64,000 nucleotides of DNA from Adiantum capillus-veneris. Taxonomy: Eukaryota > Streptophyta > Polypodiopsida > Polypodiales > Pteridaceae. The position numbers and the translations under genes were made by a program. Shown piece by piece: positions 30,278 to 41,378 of the stretch. A model generated the notes under the pieces. That model saw only the letters and a list, made by a program, of their open reading frames with translations, ran no database searches and was not told the DNA's origin. Where the stretch lies: positions 1,768,358 to 1,832,357 of the forward strand of contig CM043959.1 of the NCBI GenBank assembly GCA_014529385.2, written 5' to 3'. The stretch's first letter is position 1, and every line of letters begins with the position of its first letter.

Positions 30278-31171
30278 CTTGTTTTTATTATTCTTTTTCT
30301 CATATGCCTTGCGACGCATATTTTGTTGCTTAATAGTGCGGTCTTCACATACAAAACATTTTGTATCCCTCAAATAGATCCAACTATTATCAAGGATAAT
30401 CTTTCGCTTGGTCTCATCCGGCATGGTGCATACAATTGGCCGTTCTCCCGAGCGAGGAGCTCCTTGCTTCCCCACTCTATGTGCTCCATAGACCATGACT
30501 CCGGACATGCCAAACTGGGTTTTGAAGAAATCTTCAATAACAATGGCAAGAGAAGGAGGTGTCTCTAACTTCTCTTCGGGAATTCCACGAATAACAATGT
30601 TCTTGGAACGTCGCTCCCGTTCCTTCAACTCCTCCACATCCACATTCTCAACATTCTTTGTTTGAACCATAGCTTGCATTAGTGAGGAATTAGAAACCAC
30701 ATTGCTACCACATACATCAGCCCAAGACTTGTTTGTGCATACATTTTTCATGTCACATACATCCCGACTCATAGTGTCAAATTTCTCCTCTTTCAATACA
30801 TGGTTATGCTCTACTTTGCTCATCCGCTCCTTCAAAGCATTCAAGTCCACAAGAGAGCGTTCACATTCCTTGACTTCCTCTTCAAGTTGCATCAAACGTG
30901 TTGTTTGCATCTCAAGTGTCCTCTTGAGATTCTCATTCTCAACCACAAGTACCCTTAGTGTGCCATTCTCCATTTCAAGTGCTCGTAAGTCTTCGCCTTG
31001 TTTGTTTACGGTCTCTTGCAATGATACCAAGTACGCCATGATCATGGTTTTCGATGTCGTTGGTTGGGTGGTTGTGTTGCTATCTCCACACTTAGGAGAT
31101 TTTGGATCATTTTCCACAATGGTTGTGGACCTTGTTGAAGAAGAAGAACCCTTGCGAGTGCCGGAAGACAT
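30278..31171 (-). CDS. LINE ORF1: coiled coil plus RNA-binding-like domain (copy A)
   Basis: About 298 codons, from ATG at 31171 to the insertion. Residues 1-40 are Ser/Thr/Lys-rich and probably disordered. Residues of about 45-130 form a leucine-heptad coiled coil (LQETVNKQGEDLRALEMEN, LMQLEEEVKECERSLVDL). Next is SWADVCGSNVV, then ERRSKNIVIRGIPE, VYGAHRVGK, RPIVCTMPDETKRKIILDNS and CEDRTIKQQNMRRKAYE, the pattern of an L1-type ORF1 RNA-recognition fold and C-terminal domain. Such proteins trimerise and coat LINE RNA. The reading frame is intact. The common plant LINE ORF1 CCHC knuckle is not seen. Confidence 0.8.
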
Positions 31172-31400
31172 TGTATGTAAAATAGGAGATGAGAATCAAT
31201 TTTGTTGAACCTGTTCACTTTGGAAATGCTTCTACAGAAACGCCTTCCATAACTCTGAAAATTTCTATCTTTACATCAATGCGTGGAGGAGTTCGTGCTC
31301 TTCGATTGAGGCTATAGATCACCCAAATCGGAGTTCGGATGAAGAAGTTATGATCAAAAGAGTGGACTGTTGTCTACTAGGTCAAAAAACGGCTGCGTTT

Positions 31401-31403
<3 letters not shown>
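31172..31403 (-). other. Probable 5' UTR of LINE copy A
   Basis: Non-coding sequence between the ORF1 start and the (GA)n at 31404-31431. The upstream limit is set by that tract and is not independently confirmed. Confidence 0.5.

Positions 31404-31431
<28 letters not shown>
31404..31431. repeat. (GA)n tract at the 5' end of LINE copy A
   Basis: Perfect GA run directly after TTTTTT. It resembles the run at the other end of the element and may be part of a target-site duplication. Confidence 0.8.
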
Positions 31432-31978
31432 CGTGCAAGGAAAGGGAAGGGGAGGGGGGGATATTCTTGGGGTATTTTTTTAGAAATTTGTTTTCTTTTG
31501 GTAAGCGTCGAAGGGTATCTTCGACGAGAGGGTCAAGCTGCCTAAATATAATTTTGCCTTCCGCATATCCTTCTCACCAAAAAAAAAGGTGCACCATTTC
31601 TTTTTTGCAAATGGTAGTGTGTATCCCATTGTCTCATCACCTACCACTAACAAAAGGAATTGCCATCTTTTGGATTGTCCATTTTCAAATAGCAATGTGT
31701 AAAACACCCTTAGACCATGCATGCACATCGTTCCTTTTCTTGTGCTAACCAATCAAAGGATGTAGCCTTCAAGCCACCATTCACACCCCATTTCCTCCCA
31801 CTCTCCTATCCATGTTTGCATGTTGAGTCACGTGCATGTTGTCACGTAGGTGTTCAAGGTTGTTCAACCCACCCACGGGTGGAACTCTCCAAACTTATGC
31901 AATCGTCAAGTGATAGTTGTCATAATAATCAATATCTAATTCTCCTAAATGATTTTCTCATATTAAACTGATCATTTA
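31432..31978. other. No gene recognised
   Basis: Unique-looking, moderately AT-rich sequence. Short frames on both strands lack recognisable motifs. Confidence 0.5.
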
Positions 31979-33480
31979 ATGTGGGGAAGTGCCAAGGGAG
32001 AAAAAGCTAGAATATTGGTTAAGCTAGCAGACCGGCCACAGTAGGGATCCAAAGGAGGGAAAATAGGGATCCAAAGGGGGGGCCATCTGCAAAAGAGCCA
32101 TGTGCAACAATGGGCTAAAAAGACCCTAAGGTTCAGCCCATTAAGACTTCCAAAATGCTAAGGTTCCAAAATTCAAAGGTTGTGTCCAAAGGTCAACCCT
32201 AGGGAAAATTGGATGCTTTGTGTGTGCCCTAAAAGTCTTTGCACATCCCTACATGGGAGGGGGCGAGCCCCAAAGGTAGGGGATGAGAGAGAAAGCCACA
32301 CACACACACACAGGCTCCCTTTACACAAAGGGAATGAGGGACACATGTCAGCTCCCTAGGCCAGATGCCCATAAGGTGTGCCCAATTCCTATTGGAAGAC
32401 CCTTGAAGTGGACCAATGAGAATTAAGCTAGAGTAAATGTAGTTTAATTAATTTAAAAACATTTAATAAAAGAAACCAATGAGAATTAAGTCTCCTAGAA
32501 GACTATTGGGCAGTCTCCCAAAGGGTCCAATGAGCATTCAGAAGCCCCATGGCTTGCCTGATTTCTATTGGCCAGGAGACAAAGGGGTCCAATGAGAGTT
32601 TAGTTTAATTATTTAATTACCTAAAGCTCTCACAAAAGGGGAAAAGGGGACACATGTCAGAAGGCTATCACTTATGCTGCTTAATACCTATTGGCTTGAC
32701 TTGGGGAGGTCCAATGAAGCAAAAGCCAGACCAAGTTAGCAGCTAGGGCTCGCCCAAGAGAGAGAGGGGGCCGATTTTTGCTTGGCATTGACACACACAC
32801 ACTCACACTTGACCATGTGTGAAGGAAGAATACTCTATCTCCTCCCAAGCTTTAATGGAGAGCTCATCACCTACTCCAAGCTTGTGAGATAGAAGCCTAC
32901 ATCAACACTCTCTTGGCATGTGGATGCAAATCCAACCAAGAGCCAAGATTCAATGCATGCTCATCTCCTCTACCAAGCTAATTACTAAGCTAAGCTATGC
33001 TAATATGAGTGATTATGTGAGGAGATGTACATCTTTCTCGTAAGATACTCCTTCTTCCTCTCAATCTACTCTCATACCCTGCTAGCTCTCACCATCTTCG
33101 AAGGTGTGTGAGGTCTTGGGTCTGAGAACGGGGATAATTCAAGTTGTGTTTCATTAAGTGTTTTGCTTGGTGTATGAAGCTTCCATCTTCATTGCACTAG
33201 CTAGTCTTGAAGGAACACAAAGAATTGTATTGTACAATGTCTCTCTTGATGGGAGAAACCATAATACAAAGCCTTTTGGAGGGGGGACCGGCTCCATGAA
33301 AATCCGGTCCTCAACTGTTGTCAATAGCTTAATTTCTCTCTCTTTTGAAAGTATTGTCGATGCTATCTAACTAGGTGTTATGCTTTTTGTTGCTCTCTCC
33401 ACCCAAGCACTCTTGTAATTCTCATTAGGAATCTATTCTAATGAAATGCCCACTATGTTCATGCTAATTTCCACTACACA
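31979..33480. repeat. LTR-like block with four inverted CCAAT pairs
   Basis: Begins TGTGGGGAAGTGCC and ends near CACTACACA, suggestive of a TG...CA LTR of about 1.5 kb, but no matching target duplication was found. Between 32391 and 32715 ATTGG and CCAAT alternate at fixed distance (see findings). GGGACACATGTCAG occurs near 32337 and 32648. A hairpin GACCGG...CCGGTC lies at about 33287-33310. No coding sequence recognised. It could be a solo LTR. Confidence 0.4.
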
Positions 33481-33604
33481 TAAGTTATTAGGCCATTAAA
33501 TGTTACAATAGTGCTGTGAAGTCCAGTGATCATAGTGGAAAGTGCAGCATGTCCAGCAAACTGTGAATATTTTCCTTGGACAAGCGCGACATCCTACATT
33601 TCTA

Positions 33605-34166
33605 AGTGTATGAGCAAAGTAGAGCATGACCATGTATTGAAAGAGGAGAAATTTGACACCATATTTTGAAATGTATGCGACATGAAAAATGTATGCATAA
33701 ACAAGTCTTGGGCTGATGTATGTGGTAGCAATGTGGTTCCTAGTTCTTCCCTCATGCAAGCTATGGCTCAAACAAAGAATGTTGGGAATGTGGATGTAGA
33801 GGAGTTGAAGGAATGGAAGCGACGTTCCAAAACCATTATTATTCATGGATTTCTTGAAGAGAAGTTAGAGATGCCTCTTTCTCTTGCAAGTTTCCATTGT
33901 TATCAAATATTTCTTCAAAACCTACTTTGGTATGTTAGGAATTATGGTTTACAGAGCACATAGAGAGGGTACGCAAGAAGCTCCTTGCTCGGGAGAATGG
34001 TCAATTGTATGCATCATGCCGGATGAGACCAAACTAAAGATTATCCTTGATAATAGTTGGATCTATTTTGTGTCGCAAGGAATATGAGCAGAGGAATAAG
34101 AAAAACAAGGAGATCTCTCGTGAAGAAAATGTGCCCAATGAGGAGGCAAGTCCCTCGAGCAAATAG
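33605..34166 (+). pseudogene. LINE ORF1 remnant (copy B)
   Basis: Carries NKSWADVCGSNVVPSSSLMQ and EWKRRSKTIIIHGF, then, after frameshifts, DETKLKIILDNSW and EENVPNEEAS then SSK. It ends at TAG 34164-34166, in frame with the following ORF2 sequence. Confidence 0.75.
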
Positions 34167-35945
34167 GAATGTGTGACCTATGAGACCGAGTTACAATTGA
34201 AAGTATGATTTTGGAACTGCAATGGATACCCATGGAATGTGGAGGTTGGCATTGATGAACTAACAAGAAAAGGTGATGGTGTACTTCTTGTTGAAACTTG
34301 GGAGCATGATACACAAAGGATTAACGGGTTGGAGGATTACAATAAACATTCATTGATGTGGTCAAAGAATCTCAAGCAACGAAGAAGGGCAAGGAGGGGT
34401 AGCATGTATGGTTAAGAAAGGATTGGAAGATTTTGTATCAATTGTGAAAGATGACAAGCACAAATGTTTATGTATGGCTGAAAATTATGACATCTAAAAG
34501 AGCACCCACTTTTGTAGCCAATTGATACATTCCTCATCATAATTCCCCCTTTTGTGCTTACATATATAGAGATCAACCATTTTTTGAATTAGAGAAGGAC
34601 ATTGCTTATTTTAAAAGCGAAGGTGATGTTAGTGTCTTTGGGGATATGAATGCTCGCACAAAAACATTGCAACATGATACTCAACAATTTGATATGCCAT
34701 ACATTTCAAGGGAGATGGAGGAGGTTCACTTGTATGATCGTACTTCAACGGATGAGAAAGAGCCGGATCACTATGGAAAGTTACTTTTACACATGTGTAA
34801 TAGCACGGGTATGCTCATTGCCAATGGTGTTTCTTTATGGAGCGGAACCAATGGATTTACATATAGAAAACATAATGGGGATAGTGTGATTGACTATATG
34901 CTACTCTCCGAAGCCATTATGTATCGCATAAAGAGTTTTATGTTTGGCCAATGGACCCCAATATCAGACCATCAAACCTTATAGATTGACCTTGCATGTG
35001 GAGAAGCAACTAAGCATGATAATCTCAGTCAAAGGGAAAGTTATCACTACATATAGATTTCAAACGGGCACCAATGTATATTGAAATGGTTGAGTAAAAG
35101 TTATGGATGACAAAGCTTCAATATGACGCACCATTGGAAACTAAATGGGAAGCTTTCAAGAAAGTTATTTGTTCTTGTGCCGAAAAATGCTTTTCCATAA
35201 AGCATCTCCATAGTATCAACAAAGATAAATCACGCAAAAGATGGTTTGATAAAGAATGTCAAGATGCTCGAAATTCCTTGATAAAGCTTGACGCAACTAT
35301 GGACAAATACAAGTATCAAAGTCATTTGCATGCATACAAGGCATTAATTCAAAAGAACTGAAGAAGATGGGAAGTAAAGCAACAACTTTTTTAAATCATA
35401 GAAAAGGCACATGCATGTGAAAGATTTTAAAGAAACTTGAGGGGCAAGTGAATTGGGAATTTTGGTAACTTGAGTCTTGTGGATATGTACACACGTTGTA
35501 GGTAACATTTTGAGCAACCAAATGCTGAAAAAATACCATTTTATGGTTCACTCCCATGTATGCCCTCTTTTTTTACTATTGAGGATGTATGCGGTGGGCT
35601 TGAAAAGTTGGACACTCGCAAAGCGAGAGATCTTCAAGGTATCAATCCAGAAATCATTAAATGGACGGGAGATTTTACACATGAGTGGATGTGTGATATG
35701 TTTAACCTTGCACTTCAACATGGCATGCCTTATGATTGGAGTACTAATTGGGTCAAGCCTTTGCATAAAGGATGGCTTGTAAAGAATGTAAATAAGTATT
35801 GGAATATAATGATTAGGTCTCTTATGGAAAAGTTGTTTGGGTGCATAATGGAGATAAAATTGAGTGATCGGACTGAAGAGAATGGCAACTGTGCAAAAGG
35901 ACAAGCGGGTTTTAATCAACGCGGAACACCATTGATCATCTTGTC
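34167..35945 (+). pseudogene. LINE ORF2 remnant (copy B)
   Basis: Directly after the TAG: ECVTYETELQ, then a TGA, then FWNCNGYPWN, VLLVETWEHD, GDMNARTKTL, SVIDYMLLSEAI (34646-34984), KRWFDKECQDAR (35107-35361) and the RT start FTIEDVCGGLEKL, NWVKPLHKG (35560-35890). Palm and C-terminus are missing. Several stops and a frameshift near 34400 make it non-functional. Confidence 0.8.
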
Positions 35946-35950
35946 ACCTT

Positions 35951-35954
35951 TGTG

Positions 35955-36005
<51 letters not shown>
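35951..36005. repeat. (CT)n at the broken 3' end of LINE copy B
   Basis: Perfect CT run of about 50 bp immediately after the last LINE-like codons. Confidence 0.9.
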
Positions 36006-36009
<4 letters not shown>

Positions 36010-36599
36010 ACACTTTGCAAATCGTTCATGTAAAGACAAGAAATCCAACTAATTATAAGCATAGACAATCTCGCAAAAATATATTTCCATTGCATCATTA
36101 AAAAAATGTGGTCGTCCACATCAGCTTACAAAAAGTTCATAGATTGTATCTTTGTGGGCTCAAGTAGACATTCCTACTTTAAGGCATGGGTTCACCGTTC
36201 TAACTTTACGCTACTTGGCTTTGGGCTCGTTAACGATCCTTTTCCTGTCGGATGATCCATCACTTGCCTCTTTCTACACTCTTACATCTTTGAAATGTAT
36301 GGCTTATAGATCCAAGATGGGACAAAGTTTGTTGGCATACTCCTCGTTATCTTAAAAAATTGTAACCATGCGACCCATTTGGCTCCTTAGTAATGCCAGT
36401 GCCCAGAGTCTCCTTTGTATTGCACCATATTAATGTTATGTTCGTTTGTGTACTATGTAGGAAATTTCCAAACAAAGCCATTTCCGCATTCCATAACTCC
36501 TGCAAAATGAAATATGCGTAGATAAAGTTGTGAAACTACACCTCTTATAGTTTCAAAATGTCACATTGTACCTTGCAATGGCATGCCATCTTCTTGTTT
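36006..36599. other. No gene recognised
   Basis: Unique-looking sequence between the microsatellite and the decayed gene; no convincing frame. Confidence 0.5.
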
Positions 36600-39150
36600 C
36601 GTCTAGTCACCCTCTTCTAGCGGATCAAACCACGTGTCCTCTTGTGGAAACTCGATGGGTTGGGTTAGCAATGGATGCTCTTTCCTCATTACACAAACAA
36701 ACAAAATGAGCGCATAATCTTGGCTGCTTATTGTAAATTGGTGTCTTGTAGGCCACTACGTTTGTGTGGTCCTCATGCCATCCAATAGAACCTAAGATGT
36801 CGCAAACCATGGCACCATCATAAGCTTGACACATAACCACCAATACGCTTTTTTCATCGACTGTTGTAGCCAGTCGTCCGAATTGGCATACATCCATTTT
36901 GTTCCACTATGGGACCCCGATTTCTGAAAGTCCGTGCACAAGAGTATTGCTAGGAAGAAATAAATTCAAGGCATGCACTACAGATTCAACTGCTATCTTG
37001 TCACAAAATGGACTAAGGCATTTTGGCTCGAAAATGCTCAACAAGGCATTCCTTGTGTCTTCCTCTGTCTTACCTGAACTAAAATGCGCAATCTGAATAC
37101 GATCGCCATTACTGTCTAAAAAATCTCAAAGGCTACACTTTGTTAGCATTTTGATAATTCACAAAATAAAATATCAAAAAACATCATGCAATTCAATTTC
37201 TACTCTGTCCAATTCGGACGCTTACAAACCACTTTTTAGGAGAGACCTACCAGATGATGAGTACATCACTATGGGCAAATCTGACACATCCAATATTTTT
37301 GTTTGAAGACTTGTAGCAAATTCAAGTATGTCCTTGCCAGTCAATCCAATTTTTTTGTCTTGAAACAAAATTCAAAAATAGAAATCATACATTTTGAACT
37401 ATCCCGCCAAATTTCCTACAAACATTTACTCAACAATACAGGCTCCATAACCTACTTTTTTCCTTGGTGCGAGTATGCAATTGTGAGCCTTCAGCTCCCC
37501 TAGTTTTCTCTGCCTGCATAGCTAAAATTGTTGCATTGTCAGGCCAAATTTTCATTATCAAATTGCAAATTAAGTTTTTCTATGGTAGTCATCAATTGCA
37601 CACCTGAGATGTAGTAGTTGTCCCTTTGTAACTATCGACATCGCAAGGGCTCCACAAGGGTGGCATATGTTTTGTTGCCTGACAAGAACGATACTCCCTA
37701 TCCTTCACCACATTATTATGTGCCTTTTCTTTGTTTGGAGGGAATTATCTGTTGAAGTTGCACTTATGTAGCCATTTGAAAAAAATCAAAAGTATTATAA
37801 TCATCCAAATGAACTTATTAGTAAAACAACATAGAATTGAAATGTACATACTTGCATAGATATATTTTGCCTACTTGTACCAATGCCTTTCTCACCTTGG
37901 CCGATGCTCCTTTCTTAATCAATCTGAACTCATAAGAAAAGGACTTGCCCCTATGTTGTTGTTTGGCATCTCCAAAAAATGAGTCAATGTTCGCACCAAT
38001 AATCGGTTTCAAATGAAGGCTCCTGATAGAGTTATGGATGTTTTCAACCTCCCTTTTAATGGATGACCACAAAACTTTGATCTGTAACCACTCTTGGAAG
38101 GCAATTGATTCCCTTGTTTCACCAAACATCTTAGGGTGTAGGGGTTTTCAAACTCCAATCAAATATGTGCTGGTTACAAGAGTTGATTCACTTACCTATT
38201 TGAGGGATATCCAAACTCTTCACATCAGCAAAATCACTCAAAGCCATAGCTCGCCGAAGAAAGTCCGTCTTCTTTCTGGGAGGGAGGTCTATGCAAGCTA
38301 ATCCGTGACAATCACTCTTCTTGAACCCACTTTGGTGAGGTGTTCCATTTAATGGTTTGCAAAGTCCTACAGATCCACTCTGGGATGCGGATTGATGTCT
38401 CTCTCATAAGCGACACCTGAAATCAAAGAAAGAGACCAACACTAAACAAATTGCATAGATATCTTTTTTCATTCCCAATATCTCATAGTATTACCTACTT
38501 TCTTTCAAGACATTGTCCACTCGACAAATCTGTTTTTTCCATCCCACCTGTATAGTATTTTACCAGACAACTCAACCCAACAAGTATCTTCAATCTCTGC
38601 TTTGAACTCATCATTTAAATCTTGCCACAACGGATCCCATGTCTACAAGATTTCATCGTTGATGTCGATAGATGGGTGCCTAGTGCATCCAATGAACATA
38701 TGAAAGATTCCTTTGGCTCATAATAACCTTCAAGTAAAAATGTGTCGGCCAAGAGTTTCAATCATTTGGGTCTCAACTCACTTGCCTTGCTTTTTCTAGC
38801 TTTGTTAATGGACAAAGTGGAACCCACCGCAATGGAGTCTCGCACTTTCCTACATGCTTTGAAGCATTTACAAACTATAATTTGCCAAAAATATTACTCC
38901 AATGAACTCAAACACACCTACCTCAAGATTTTTTAGATGTTTAGAAAACATATAGTGTAACATCTTCATTTATTGGAAGGTCACCACCAGCATAAGCTCC
39001 AGTAGACATGTATCCTTTCATTTCTCTATCATCAATTTCCTCTTCCGAATCTTCTACATGTGCGAGAACTTTAGAGGAGGTACCCTCATGAACTTTTGCC
39101 TTCCCTTTTGAAGCCTTTTTCTATGTTGATTTAGGTGCCACAATAGGTGG
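36600..39150 (-). pseudogene. Decayed multi-exon gene of unknown function
   Basis: Successive minus-strand blocks look like exons. About 38945-39130 encodes KGKAKVHEGTSSKVLAHVED and MKGYMSTGAYAGGDLP. About 38520-38690 has TWDPLWQDLNDEFKAEIED and LYRWDGKNRFVEW. 38190-38419 lies between an acceptor CAG and a donor GTAAGT (HGLACIDLPPRKKTDFLRR), with a frameshift. 37880-38130 has GETRESIAFQEWLQIK and FRLIKKGASAKVRKAL. 37625-37745 has KDREYRSCQATKHMPPLW, ending at a GTGTGC donor. 36625-37120 has FGRLATTVDEKSVLVVMCQAYDGAM. I do not recognise the protein. Stops and frame changes suggest a pseudogene; a TE-borne gene is possible. Confidence 0.4.
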
Positions 39151-39268
39151 AGACGACAGAGGTGAAACGATGCATTGCTTAAATTTTTTCAATAAAAAAT
39201 TATCATCTATCTTTCTGTCTCTCCCTCCCAATCTCTCTCTCCCTCTTTCTCTTCCATGTGTTGAGTGG

Positions 39269-39459
<191 letters not shown>

Positions 39460-39614
39460 AGGGAGAGAGGGAGAAGTTTTTTTAGAAACCATGTAAGCAA
39501 TTCATTGTTTTGCTTCATCCTATTGATCTCTCTCACTCTCACTCTCACTCTCTCTTGCCCTTCCTTCACTTCTCTCTCTCTCTCTCTCTCTCTCTCTAAA
39601 TGCCCACTTAACAC

Positions 39615-39724
<110 letters not shown>

Positions 39725-40020
39725 TGGTGAGTGAACATTGCTAAAAAGAAAATGTTATATATAAGAAAATTGTCTCTCACTCTATTCCTTACTCTTCTCG
39801 TTCCCTCTCTCCCTTGCTCTCATATTGTTCTCCCTCTCCATCTCCCTCTTTCTCCCTTGTCTCTCTTCCTCTCTCCTTCCCTCCCGCTCTATCTACTCAC
39901 CTGCTCATTGTCGTGTGTGTGTCATACAAAGCACACAATAACTCTCTCTTTCTCTTGTGTATGCCGAGAGAGAAGTAAGGAAATCTCTCTCTCTCTCTCT
40001 CCTCTCTCGTCTAAGAACTT

Positions 40021-40046
40021 TGTGTGTGTGTGTGTGTATGTTGCGT

Positions 40047-40078
<32 letters not shown>
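40021..40078. repeat. Self-complementary (TG)n-(GC)n-(AC)n
   Basis: A TG run, then GCGTGTGCGCGCGCGC, then an AC run; the outer arms are reverse complements. Alternating purine-pyrimidine throughout except for TATGTTG. Confidence 0.95.
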
Positions 40079-41116
40079 TCTTTCTGTCTTTTGCTCTCGT
40101 GTGTTGAGTCTTCTCTCTCCTATCTATAGTGCACATAAGCCAATAGGCAACATTTTTTCCCCTTTTGCGCTATGTTGTAGAGAGTGCTACTGAAAAAACT
40201 CCCACTTCATAGCATTCCCAAAATTTTCTATTAGCGCTGCTTTATAGCAAAATTCCAACCCTATGATTTTGGCCTTACTCTCCCGCCAGCGTTGCCTCAT
40301 GTCCAATACTACAACATGCTAGTGCTTGTGTTATTTGTATATGGTGCTACTGCAAAACCTTGTGTTTTTAAATGTCCTATGCTATGGTGAAGCCCTTTTA
40401 ATTTCCAGTGCTACAATGTCAAAAATTTGAAAATGCTTCCTTACCATTTGAATTCTCCAAAGTAGTGTTGCTTTGCCTGATGTGCATTAGATGCATTAAT
40501 TCCAAGTGCCCCAAAAAACTCAAAGCTCAAAAGCTCACTATTGCTAGTATACAAAGAGCTCCAAAATTGTAGAAATTGATTTCCTGCTCCAAGGTGCTAG
40601 CATGAGGTCCTCGTACATGCAAAGATGGTGAACCTATTGTAGCTTCCTACCAAAGCTCTACTACCACTTGTGACAGTGCAATGTGCGGAAGTAGTGCACA
40701 TAGAGTGCAAGGGAGGAGAAGATCATGCACTGGATGTGGGTGGAATAGAGTGGCATGAAGAGCCCTCAGTCCTTATTCTTCTATGTATATAAAGAAGAAG
40801 AATTAGTGCAGATAGTGGGCGATCAGACACCGGATGGCCGGCCCGGGGCAAAGGTACATCCACCGTTTACCCCAACAATTTCTTCTTTGTACTGCTCCGT
40901 GAGATCATGCATGTAGGTGGCTGAAATCACCCCTACAAATCTACATGCTAGGCCTCCTAATTATTTTTCCAAACTTTTATGTACTTTTGGTACTTTATTA
41001 CCCGGCTACTTGGTAATTATTGTCAACTCTTTCCATGCCTAGATCTGATGATATAGATGATTTTACCATTCAAATTGATGTCAAAACATCATGCCAAACC
41101 TTCATGCCATCATTTA
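40079..41116. other. No gene recognised
   Basis: Intergenic sequence without convincing frames or recognisable repeats. Confidence 0.5.
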
Positions 41117-41284
41117 CTCACTCCAACATGGTTGAACCTTTGTTTACTTTATTGAAGAACTTGAAACTTTAACACACACAGTGTGATAACGGAGTCTATA
41201 CTCACCCCAACATGATTGAACCTTTGTTTACTTTATTGAAGAACTTGAAACTTTAACACACATAGTGTGATAATGGAGTCTATA
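41117..41284. repeat. Tandem duplication, period 84 bp
   Basis: 41117-41200 and 41201-41284 are nearly identical (CTCACYCCAACATG...GGAGTCTATA), differing at a handful of bases. Confidence 0.85.
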
Positions 41285-41326
41285 TTGCCAATCCTCTTGA
41301 ACATACATAAGTGTAAGCACACAAAT

Positions 41327-41327
41327 G

Positions 41328-41376
<49 letters not shown>
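41327..41376. repeat. (GC)n(AC)n tract
   Basis: GCGCGCGC followed by about 21 AC units. Confidence 0.95.

Positions 41377-41378
<2 letters not shown>

Larger units (their letters stand above)
23259..31400 (-). mobile_element. LINE copy A (interrupted by a 4.6-kb insertion)
   Basis: Minus-strand order: 5' UTR (about 31172-31400), ORF1 (31171 to 30278 and, after the insertion, 25685-25629), TAG, ORF2 (25628 to about 23300), short 3' UTR, (TATC)n(TC)n. The insertion at 25691-30277 splits ORF1 near its C-terminus. Without it and without an internal RT deletion the element would be about 4.6 kb. (GA)n tracts lie at both outer ends (23225-23258 and 31404-31431). Confidence 0.85.
33600..35950 (+). 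mobile_element. LINE copy B, 5'- and 3'-truncated
   Basis: Plus-strand copy. It starts within ORF1 (SKVEHDHVLKEEKFDT near 33610) and ends inside RT (GQAGFNQRGTPL), where it meets a (CT)n run. Stops and frameshifts are frequent in both ORFs, so it is an older copy than A. Confidence 0.85.
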
